64,000 nucleotides of DNA from Clostridia bacterium (GTDB lineage Bacteria; Bacillota; Peptococcia; DRI-13; SM3-B62), in the NCBI GenBank assembly GCA_018432615.1, contig JAHDSQ010000007.1, positions 1-64,000 of the forward strand, given 5' to 3'. This document shows positions 46,887-54,195 of this stretch, one piece after another (the stretch's first letter is position 1; every line of letters begins with the position of its first letter). A program made the translations under genes and the position numbers. The notes under the pieces were generated by a model. It ran no database searches, had not been told where the DNA came from, and saw nothing but the letters and a program-made list of their open reading frames with translations.

Positions 46887-47969
46887 TTGGAAAATAAATT
46901 GCTGAATTTAGGTTTTACCGAAAGATACGTTAAAGAAGCAGCTTGCCATGAAGGTCTGTTTTTAGGAAGAGTGGTTTCCCAATACAAAGATTTGTACAAG
47001 GTTATCACCGAGAATCATGAAGTGCTGGCAGAAATATCAGGGAAGTTCCGCTATTCGTCCGAAAAGTTGTCGGATTATCCCGCAGTGGGCGATTTTGTTA
47101 TGGTCGACAGGGAGGACGATTCCTCAGGGAACGCAATCATACATCATGTCTTAACAAGAAACAGTATATTTGCCCGGAAGGCTGCAGGAACAAGCAACGA
47201 CATTCAAGTGGTAGCAGCCAATATTGATACCGTTTTCATTTGCATGTCTCTTAATAATGATTTCAATCTGCGCAGGCTTGAGCGTTATTTATCAATTGCC
47301 TGGGATAGCGGAGCCGTGCCGGTGATTGTACTGACAAAAGCGGATTTGTGCGATGATGTCTCCGGGAAGCTTTTTGAAATCAAACACGCAGCAATAGGTG
47401 TTGATCTTGTTGTCACCTCTAGCATGACCCAGGACGGATACAAAACAATACTTGGATATATTAAGGCAGGACGCACGGTGGCTTTTATCGGTTCCTCCGG
47501 GGTCGGGAAGTCGACTTTGATCAATCGTCTTCTGGGAGAGGATGTTATTGAAACCAGAGAAACGAGAAGAGATGACAAAGGGAGACATACCACCACAAGA
47601 CGGGAATTGATCGTAATACCTTCAGGCGGCGCAGTCATAGACACTCCGGGAATGCGTGAGCTGGGGGTTGAAAGCGTGGATTTGGTAAAAACTTTTGCAG
47701 AAATCGATGAGATTGCCAGAGAATGCAGGTTTAATGATTGTCAGCATGAAAACGAACCGGGTTGTGCCGTGAAAAAAGCTATTGAAGAAGGTCTGATTAC
47801 CGAAGAAAGGCTCATCAGTTACAAAAAGCTGAAGAAAGAAGCCAAGTATGAAAGGTTAAACTCCAAGCAAATCGAAAAGGAAAAGATAAACGAAATGTTT
47901 TCCGGTTTTGGTGGAATGAAAAACGCGCGGGAATATATAAAAACAAAGAGTAAAAACAAAAATAGGTAA
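46887..47969 (+). CDS. rsgA: Ribosome small-subunit maturation GTPase
   Basis: A 360-residue circularly permuted GTPase. The N-terminal OB domain (about 20-95) is followed by G4 (LTKADLC), then G1 (GSSGVGKSTLIN), then G3 (DTPGMRELG). The C-terminal zinc finger has ligands in CRFNDCQHENEPGC. It helps the final steps of 30S assembly. TTG 46887 follows GAGGTG. It is transcribed alone as far as can be seen. Confidence 0.95.
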   Translation: MENKLLNLGFTERYVKEAACHEGLFLGRVVSQYKDLYKVITENHEVLAEISGKFRYSSEKLSDYPAVGDFVMVDREDDSSGNAIIHHVLTRNSIFARKAAGTSNDIQVVAANIDTVFICMSLNNDFNLRRLERYLSIAWDSGAVPVIVLTKADLCDDVSGKLFEIKHAAIGVDLVVTSSMTQDGYKTILGYIKAGRTVAFIGSSGVGKSTLINRLLGEDVIETRETRRDDKGRHTTTRRELIVIPSGGAVIDTPGMRELGVESVDLVKTFAEIDEIARECRFNDCQHENEPGCAVKKAIEEGLITEERLISYKKLKKEAKYERLNSKQIEKEKINEMFSGFGGMKNAREYIKTKSKNKNR

Positions 47970-48028
47970 TAGCCCCCTTGAGGGGCTCAGGCAGCAAGGT
48001 ATGTTGATTAATCAGGGGGAATGTATTC

Positions 48029-49279
48029 ATGGGTAAAGCAAAGTTCTTAAAAACACTGACAGTGGGGATATGCTTAACAGCATTATTGACTGGCACGGCT
48101 TTAGCTAATGGCGGGGAAGAGCAAGATATTAAAATACAAATAAACGGGTCTTGGCTGCAGTGTGATACTGCGCCGTTCATTGAAAATAGTCGCACATTAT
48201 TACCCTTGCGGGCAGTTATGGAGGGTTTAGGAGCCAAAGTTGAATGGTATTCGGAAAGAGAAACCGTTAAAGTTTATGCTGATGATGTGAACATTGAATT
48301 AATTATCGGCGAAGAAAAGGCAAAAGTTGTAAGAAGTATCGAGGGAACAGAAAAAGAAGAAGAGTTGAACTTAGAAGTTGCGGCAAGGATTGTAGGGGGT
48401 CGGACTTTTATTCCGGGGTGTTTTGTCAGTGAGGCCCTTTCTGCTGAAGTGCAGTGGGATGCTTCATTAAGGGCAATGATTATTGAAACCGGAAATATGA
48501 GTGACATTTCTGAAATAGAAAAAGTGATTGCGGAATTTGGAGAAAAAATAAAACTGGTTTCTTTGTTTACTCCCCAGGACGTCTTGAATGAATGTTTGCA
48601 AGAAACGTACGGCGAGTTGGTATCACCCGTGCTTCTTGAAAAGTGGCAGAGGGATAAGACAAACATCCCGGGAAGATTAACTTCCAGTCCTTGGCCGGAG
48701 CGAATAGAGATTCTGACCATTGAAAAGATTTCGGTAGGCGAGTATGTGGTCAAAGGAGAGATTATAGAGGTAACCAGTACGGAACAAAAGAGGGGAGGAG
48801 TTGCCGGCAGGCGACCAATCACTTTTTTTGTAAAAAAAGAAAACAATCACTGGTGTATTAACGATGCTGACCTTGGTGTTTATGAAGAGGTCAAATCGGT
48901 TGTTTATCAAAACACGCAATACGGTTTCAATTTTTACTTGCCGGAGAGTTGGGAAGGTTATAAAGTTATCGACGGTGACAAATGGGAGGGCGCTAAGGAA
49001 ACAGGTCCCATTATCTATATTCGGCATCCTCTCTGGACAACAGAAAACCAGCGGCAGGATATACCCGTAATGATATTTACTGCCATTCAATGGAGTTCGC
49101 TTCAACAGGGAGAGTTTAATGTGGGCGCAGCACCTATACCGCCGAAGGAACTTGACCGTAATGATAAATATGTTTTTGCCCTTCCGGCCCGTTATAACTA
49201 CGCATTTCCAACAGGGTATGAAGAGGTTGAAGAGATTTTAGAAGGTGGGCCGTTGCAGGCAAATGATGATTCGTTCTGA
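48029..49279 (+). CDS. Secreted protein with copper-amine-oxidase N-type stalk domain
   Basis: A signal peptide of about 27 residues ends ALA. One CuAO_N1-like domain follows (about 35-150: DTAPFIENSRTLLPLRAVMEGLGAKVEW and GGRTFIPGCFVSEALSAEVQWD, its two repeated motifs). The C-terminal 260 residues have two regions without a named match, including YGFNFYLPESWEGYKV near the end. No oxidase active site is present; these domains are wall-associated structural units. A decayed duplicate of this gene lies at 50575. Confidence 0.82.
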   Translation: MGKAKFLKTLTVGICLTALLTGTALANGGEEQDIKIQINGSWLQCDTAPFIENSRTLLPLRAVMEGLGAKVEWYSERETVKVYADDVNIELIIGEEKAKVVRSIEGTEKEEELNLEVAARIVGGRTFIPGCFVSEALSAEVQWDASLRAMIIETGNMSDISEIEKVIAEFGEKIKLVSLFTPQDVLNECLQETYGELVSPVLLEKWQRDKTNIPGRLTSSPWPERIEILTIEKISVGEYVVKGEIIEVTSTEQKRGGVAGRRPITFFVKKENNHWCINDADLGVYEEVKSVVYQNTQYGFNFYLPESWEGYKVIDGDKWEGAKETGPIIYIRHPLWTTENQRQDIPVMIFTAIQWSSLQQGEFNVGAAPIPPKELDRNDKYVFALPARYNYAFPTGYEEVEEILEGGPLQANDDSF

Positions 49280-49305
49280 CAATTGTAATTAGGAGCTTGC
49301 AAAAA

Positions 49306-49336
49306 GAGAGTCCAATATGTTTTGTATTGGGCTCTC
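49306..49336 (+). terminator. Hairpin after the stalk protein gene
   Basis: GAGAGTCCAATA (49306-49317) pairs with TATTGGGCTCTC (49325-49336) with one G-U; GGAGGTTTTAT follows. The T-run is short, so termination may be partial. The remaining 190 bases to the next gene are AT-rich without assignable features. Confidence 0.65.
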
Positions 49337-49532
49337 GGAGGTTTTATAAAAAGAAACCGGGAAGAGAAGGAATATGCAAGTTTATGTAGAATTCAGATTA
49401 TATAAAATTATAAATAAAAAACATTAAGATATTGAAAATAAAAACGGGATATGGTAAAACCTAACTTAGTATTTCATTTTTTTTTAAGTGATATAAGAAA
49501 GCTTTCTCAAAAATAACAACGAAAGGGATGAT

Positions 49533-50468
49533 ATGTATTTGAATGCAAGGGAAATTTATTTAAAAACCATTAAGTTTGCCTGGATGAAACTGTTGCTCGG
49601 CATCATAACTATTTTTATTTCAGTAATACTTCTTGCCGTGTTTTTAGGGTTAGGTCTTTTATTCGGAGAGGGTATTGCCTTATTCACGTTAATTATGTGG
49701 TTGGTGGCTACCGGAGTTGTTCGATTAATCATTATGCACTATTTTGGTTATTTAGTAAAAGCAGGTCATATTGCTGTGATTACTACAGCTATTGCTACAG
49801 GGCAAGTGCCTGAAAATCAATTTGAAGTGGGCAAAGAGATGGTAAAGGAACGGTTTGTCACTTCCAATGTTTATTTTGCTGTTGATAAAATGGTTGCCGG
49901 GGCGGTGAAGCAGCTCCAAAACGTTCTGGATAAGGCCGGAGACTTTTTAGGAGCAGTCCCGGGTATCAATGTTATTATGAGCATAGGGAAGCTATTCCTT
50001 TCCGTTTCCTTAGGCTACATAGACGAATGCTGCTTGGGGTATACCTTTTATAAAAAGGAACAGAATGTTTTTCAAAGTGCTGCTGATGGCGTGGTAATAT
50101 ATGCTCAAAATTGGAAGCAAATCATGAAAGACGCTGCTGTTACCACGGCTGTAGTTATTGCGTTGCTTATCGGAATAACCCTGGCGGTGTTCTTGATGTT
50201 TGGCGCGGCCTTTAAAATTATTGGATGGAATGGATATGTCGCTTTTATTTTGTCGGTCTTTGTAACACTTGTTGTAAAGTCCGCCTTTATCGATAGCTGG
50301 GTAATGGTAAAGATGATGTGCTTGTACATGGGGATTGCACCTAATACTGAAATCACCTTTGATCTTTACCAAAAACTATGTGGTTTATCATCCAAATTTA
50401 AGAAGCTCTTTGAAAGAGGAAAGTCCGAAATACCTGAAATAAGAGGAGAAGGAGTGCCGATGCTTTAA
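49533..50468 (+). CDS. Membrane protein of unknown function
   Basis: A 311-residue protein with two hydrophobic blocks: about residues 18-75 (two or three helices, WMKLLLGIITIFISVILLAV) and about 200-265 (VVIALLIGITLAVFLMFGAAF and the next helix), separated by a soluble middle part with a Cys pair (DECCLGY). I do not recognise the family with confidence; a distant resemblance to choline-transporter-like proteins is weak. GAAAGGG precedes the ATG and a strong terminator follows. Confidence 0.72.
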   Translation: MYLNAREIYLKTIKFAWMKLLLGIITIFISVILLAVFLGLGLLFGEGIALFTLIMWLVATGVVRLIIMHYFGYLVKAGHIAVITTAIATGQVPENQFEVGKEMVKERFVTSNVYFAVDKMVAGAVKQLQNVLDKAGDFLGAVPGINVIMSIGKLFLSVSLGYIDECCLGYTFYKKEQNVFQSAADGVVIYAQNWKQIMKDAAVTTAVVIALLIGITLAVFLMFGAAFKIIGWNGYVAFILSVFVTLVVKSAFIDSWVMVKMMCLYMGIAPNTEITFDLYQKLCGLSSKFKKLFERGKSEIPEIRGEGVPML

Positions 50469-50496
50469 AACAACATGTGAAAACAATATAGGATCT

Positions 50497-50541
50497 GGCT
50501 TGAAATATTCCATTGTTTTTGAATATTTCAAGCCTTTTTTT
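50497..50541 (+). terminator. Rho-independent terminator built from the dispersed repeat core
   Basis: GGCTTGAAATATTC (50497-50510) pairs perfectly with 50521-50534 and is followed by seven T residues. The arm sequence is the core shared with the repeats at 19.3 and 46.7 kb. Confidence 0.9.
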
Positions 50542-50574
50542 ATTCCACTTCAATCAATTCGTATTTACTGGTGC

Positions 50575-50709
50575 CTTACGGGCAGTTATGGAAGGTTTAG
50601 GGGCCAAAGTTGAATGGCATTCGGACCGGCCCGTTATTACTATGCATTTCCAACAGGGTATGAAGAGGTTGAAGAGATTTTAGAAAGTGAGCCGCTGCAG
50701 GCACAATAA
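50575..50709 (+). pseudogene. Chimeric remnant of a duplicated stalk-protein gene
   Basis: Bases 50575-50625 match 48204-48254 of the stalk gene (CGGGCAGTTATGGA and the following AAAGTTGAATGG), and 50626-50709 match its last codons from 49184 onward (CCGGCCCGTTAT, CAACAGGGTATGAAGAGG). The roughly 930 bases in between are missing and the two blocks are joined out of frame at a short TCGG/TCCGG similarity. It has no start or ribosome site. Confidence 0.85.
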
Positions 50710-50722
50710 GCTGCAAAACAGA

Positions 50723-50751
50723 TTGACATATTTAGATATGAATAGTATCCT
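50723..50751 (+). promoter_or_regulatory. Promoter of the ArsR-DUF2703 gene
   Basis: TTGACA (50723-50728), 17 bases, TATCCT (50746-50751). AT-rich repeats of TAGATAT lie on either side (near 50733 and 50775) and could be operator half-sites, but no clean palindrome is seen. Confidence 0.6.
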
Positions 50752-50796
50752 AGAATTGATACATCGATAACTATAGATATGGGGTGACGTGATAGT

Positions 50797-51621
50797 ATGG
50801 ATAGAATTCATATTGAAGATGCCAAGTTATTCAAAGCCTTTTGTGATGAAAACCGCCTGCAGATATTGGAGACGTTGCGGGGTGGAGAGAAGTGTGCCTG
50901 TATCCTTTTGGAAAATTTAAACATCGGGCAATCCACATTGTCGTATCATATGAAGATTCTTTGTGATGCGGGCATCGTCGAAGGTCGCAGTGAGGGGAAA
51001 TGGACCCATTATTCCATCAGCGAAGAGGGGAGCAGGAAGGCAAAGGAGCGTTTAGAAGTACTGACTGCCGCAGAGGTATCAAAAGAGGATTGCTGTTGCT
51101 GTTTAAAAGCAGATAAAAAAGAGGTAATAGTGGATTTTCTCTATCTCGATTTAAATACTTGCGAACGTTGCATGACGACTGATTCAACCTTGAATGAAGC
51201 TCTTGCTGAATTATCAAACGTGCTGGATTCCCTTGGCTATGATATTGTTGTGAACCGAGTTAACATCACGTCCCGTGAAATTGCCCAAAAGCATCGTTTT
51301 TTGAGCTCGCCGACAATCCGTATAAATGGCCAAGATATTTGTGCGGATATCACAGAGAATAACTGCAAAGATTGCGGTGACCTGTGCGGCAGCGAGGTGG
51401 AATGCCGGGTTTTTGTTTATAACGGAGAGGAATATGACCAGCCGCCAAAGGCCATGATTATAGACGGTATCTTGAAAGTGCTGTATTCTGGGCAAGAGCC
51501 TATGAAAGAAACCTGCGAGGAAAAACCCTACACACTGCCGAAGAATTTAGAAAAATTCTTTGCTAGCAAAAACTCCTCCTGTTGTGAAAGGCAACCCTGT
51601 TGTGAGGAGGGTTGCCAGTAA
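50797..51621 (+). CDS. ArsR-family regulator fused to a DUF2703 cysteine-rich domain
   Basis: Residues 1-90 form an ArsR/SmtB winged helix; the metal-site helix has CAC (Cys33, Cys35), like the CxC of arsenic or cadmium sensors, then QSTLSYHMKILCDAGIV. A linker with four adjacent cysteines (Cys99-102) leads to a DUF2703-like domain (about 108-240: LYLDLNTCERCMTTDSTL, LSSPTIRINGQDI, CKDCGDLCG). The tail is again cysteine-rich (CCERQPCCEEGC). DUF2703 is usually a separate small protein, so this fusion probably couples sensing and binding of a soft metal or thiol-reactive agent. The ligand is unknown. Confidence 0.85.
   Translation: MDRIHIEDAKLFKAFCDENRLQILETLRGGEKCACILLENLNIGQSTLSYHMKILCDAGIVEGRSEGKWTHYSISEEGSRKAKERLEVLTAAEVSKEDCCCCLKADKKEVIVDFLYLDLNTCERCMTTDSTLNEALAELSNVLDSLGYDIVVNRVNITSREIAQKHRFLSSPTIRINGQDICADITENNCKDCGDLCGSEVECRVFVYNGEEYDQPPKAMIIDGILKVLYSGQEPMKETCEEKPYTLPKNLEKFFASKNSSCCERQPCCEEGCQ
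51590..51616. repeat. Perfect 9-bp hairpin between convergent genes
   Basis: GGCAACCCT (51590-51598) and AGGGTTGCC (51608-51616), within the final codons of the ArsR fusion gene. No T-run follows on either strand, so termination is uncertain, but no other terminator separates the two convergent genes. Confidence 0.5.
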
Positions 51622-51622
51622 G

Positions 51623-52732
51623 TTACTCTACTTCAATTAACTCATATTCTTTTGTACCTATCCCGAGTTTCACGGCATGCTCAATGCAGACTTGCCAATT
51701 TGTATCGGGGTGGGTATTTTTAAAGTGATCTTCATGTCCCGCCTTGACTTCATCAAGTACACTGCCTGGGATGATAGGCTGCTTATTCACTGCATCTGCG
51801 CAGGCCACATCTAATGCCACCGGGTCAAAGGAAGCGAACATTCCCACGTCAGGGGTGATTGGCAGGTCGTTTTCATTGTGGCAGTCACAATTGGGTGAGA
51901 CATCTATCACCAGACTGATATGGAAGTTTGGCTTATCCTTTATTACCGCCCAAGTGTATTCGGCAATTTTACAGTTCAGCATATCACAGGAAGCATCAAA
52001 GGGTACCTTTATAGCGTCCATCGGGCACATTCCGATACACCGGCCACAACCTACACATCTATCATAATCAATAATACATTTCCCATTATCTATCTTAAGG
52101 GCATTATGAGCACAGGCTTTCAAACACATGCCACAGCCGATGCATTTTTTGATCACGATCTTTGGTTTTCCGTCAGAGTGCATTTCCATTTTTCCTGCGC
52201 GGGAACCGCAGCCCATACCGATGTTTTTCATTGTTCCGCCGAAACCGGTGGTTTCATGTCCCTTAAAATGGGTTAACGATATAAGAACATCAGCCTCCAT
52301 AATGGCAGTGCCGATTTTTGCGTCTGTCACATATTCGCCGTTGATAGGAACGAGAGTCTCATCCCTACCTTTCAAACCGTCGCCGATAATGATGTGGCAG
52401 CCTGTGCTGAATGGGGAAAAGCCATTTTCATAAGCAGCCTCAATATGGTCTAAGGCGTCTTTGCGGCGGCCGACATAAAGGGTGTTGCAATCAGTGAGAA
52501 AAGGTTTACCGCCTAAAGACTTTATGACATCGGCAACCGTCTTCGCATAGTTAGGACGGAGATAAGCCAAATTGCCGGGTTCACCGAAGTGGATTTTTAT
52601 AGCGGCAAATTTCTTAAAAAAATCGATTTTCTCTATACCTGCTGTTCTAATGAGTTTTTCCAGTTTCATCTGTAAACTTACCTTAAAGGCTACCGTGCGC
52701 AGATTGGTGAAATATACTTTTGCTTTTGTCAT
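51623..52732 (-). CDS. DUF362 protein with two [4Fe-4S] ferredoxin clusters
   Basis: A 369-residue protein. The DUF362 halves (about 40-185: KIHFGEPGNLAYLRP, LISLTHFKGHETTGFGGTMKN; and about 270-360) flank a double ferredoxin insert with CIGCGMCLKAC and CVGCGRCIGMC. It is common in anaerobes, probably in electron transfer, but its reaction is not established. ATG 52732 is chosen at MTKAKVYF; two earlier start codons add only three residues. A promoter lies upstream. Confidence 0.88.
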   Translation of the reverse strand: MTKAKVYFTNLRTVAFKVSLQMKLEKLIRTAGIEKIDFFKKFAAIKIHFGEPGNLAYLRPNYAKTVADVIKSLGGKPFLTDCNTLYVGRRKDALDHIEAAYENGFSPFSTGCHIIIGDGLKGRDETLVPINGEYVTDAKIGTAIMEADVLISLTHFKGHETTGFGGTMKNIGMGCGSRAGKMEMHSDGKPKIVIKKCIGCGMCLKACAHNALKIDNGKCIIDYDRCVGCGRCIGMCPMDAIKVPFDASCDMLNCKIAEYTWAVIKDKPNFHISLVIDVSPNCDCHNENDLPITPDVGMFASFDPVALDVACADAVNKQPIIPGSVLDEVKAGHEDHFKNTHPDTNWQVCIEHAVKLGIGTKEYELIEVE

Positions 52733-52758
52733 GACTATCAACCCCTTTCCTTGCGGTT

Positions 52759-52788
52759 ATTATATTACACGTTTATGTGTGCGGTAAA
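52759..52788 (-). promoter_or_regulatory. Promoter of the DUF362 gene
   Basis: On the minus strand TTTACC (52788-52783), an 18-base spacer and TATAAT (52764-52759). The start point is close to the ribosome site, giving a short leader. Confidence 0.5.
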
Positions 52789-52937
52789 GAAAAACATGGG
52801 AAAGAATACGGACCTTCGGCTCCTCGCTATAAATATTCAAAAAATTTGGGTATGATACTAAAATTTACCTGGACAAGATGAAATCATATTGTTAGAATTG
52901 ACTGTATAAGCATTATATTTAGGAGGAGGGAAATAAA

Positions 52938-54092
52938 TTGCACAATCCATTACATACAGTATCGGCAGGGAAAAGCAGGCCTAAGCGGATGGTTCTTCTG
53001 ACTGCATTGATATGTATCCTGATGATGGTTTTTGCTATGCCGGTTTTAGCCGGACCTTATGACAGCGGTGGGGGAGGCACAGTAGATACGCCCCAAGTGA
53101 TTGAACCGGTCGGGGATACTGTCATAAGTGGCGAGGCGACAACAGACGATGACGTTGAGTTGGAAAACAATCTCAGCACTACCGGAACAGCTACCGTAAC
53201 CTTAGCAGACAAAGACGTACCGGAGGCGGAAATCAGCACCGGGATTGTCAATGGCTTGGCGGAGAATGATATTCCTCTCGTCATAGAGAATGAAGGAGTA
53301 TCGCTGGAATTTACCGGGCAAGCCCTTTTGACATCGAAGGTCACCCAGGCCGTGGCTACCGAAAAGGCTACGGTGAAAATAGGGGCGAAGGTTGTTACGA
53401 CCGCTGAAAAAGAGGCTATCATGTCGAAGGCTGGTTTAGGAGAAAGTACCGGAATTTTCGAAGTGGGCGGCAAGGTCGTTGATCTGACCGCCAGCCTGAA
53501 TGATGGCTCAACCAGCGAATCAATATCAAGCTTCAACGAACCGGTAGCCGTCACAATTGATCTGTCTGATCTGAATTTGACAGCTGCACAAATCCAGCAG
53601 TTAACTGCCACCAGGATGGAAAAAGATGCTGACGGAAACTATGTTCCCGTGGTCTTGGGTGGGACCTATAATGCCACGACGAAAAAGTTTACCTTCTACA
53701 CAGAAAAGTTCAGTATTTATACAGTCGTTAGGAAAGAAGGACTTGTTAACATCTCCATGGTGATTGACAGCGCCAACACCGTTTTAAACGGTACCGGCAA
53801 GGCGATAGATGCCCCGCCGACAATCGTTGAAAATCGGACAATGGTGCCCTTACGCTATGTTGCCGAGGCTCTGGGTGTTGAGGTGGAATGGGTAGAAAGT
53901 ACTCAGACCGTTGTCATGAATCAGGGCGGGAAACAGCTTTCCTTCGCCATAGGCAAGATAACACCGGGAATGGATGTGCCGGCCATGATTGTCAATAGCC
54001 GCACATTAGTGCCAATAAGGTATATAAGCGAATCCTTCGGAGCTAAAGTAAACTGGATTCCTTCAACCCGGACTGTACAAGTATTTAAGTAG
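52938..54092 (+). CDS. Secreted protein with C-terminal copper-amine-oxidase N-type domain
   Basis: A signal peptide (about residues 18-38, ending VLAG) is followed by a Gly-rich spacer, about 220 residues of Thr/Val/Ala-rich strands without a named match, and a C-terminal CuAO_N1-like domain (about 275-384). The domain's two motifs are VENRTMVPLRYVAEALGVEVEW and VNSRTLVPIRYISESFGAKVNW, in nearly repeated form. TTG 52938 follows GGAGGAGGG. It is probably a wall-bound surface protein; it directly precedes the polysaccharide locus. Confidence 0.82.
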   Translation: MHNPLHTVSAGKSRPKRMVLLTALICILMMVFAMPVLAGPYDSGGGGTVDTPQVIEPVGDTVISGEATTDDDVELENNLSTTGTATVTLADKDVPEAEISTGIVNGLAENDIPLVIENEGVSLEFTGQALLTSKVTQAVATEKATVKIGAKVVTTAEKEAIMSKAGLGESTGIFEVGGKVVDLTASLNDGSTSESISSFNEPVAVTIDLSDLNLTAAQIQQLTATRMEKDADGNYVPVVLGGTYNATTKKFTFYTEKFSIYTVVRKEGLVNISMVIDSANTVLNGTGKAIDAPPTIVENRTMVPLRYVAEALGVEVEWVESTQTVVMNQGGKQLSFAIGKITPGMDVPAMIVNSRTLVPIRYISESFGAKVNWIPSTRTVQVFK

Positions 54093-54128
54093 AGAACAGC
54101 AAGACTAACAAGGACAGAGCATATACGG

Positions 54129-54157
54129 GAGGAGTATCCAGCCGGATACTCCTCTTT
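54129..54157 (+). terminator. Terminator after the surface protein gene
   Basis: GAGGAGTATCC (54129-54139) pairs perfectly with GGATACTCCTC (54144-54154), followed by TTTG. The T-run is short but the stem is strong. Confidence 0.7.
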
Positions 54158-54195
54158 GTACAAACATAGCTTGCCATCTTGCAAGCTGTTACGGG

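Noticed and set aside
47971-47987. AGCCCC/GGGGCT hairpin after rsgA
   Set aside because: Only six pairs and no T-run; not strong enough to call a terminator.
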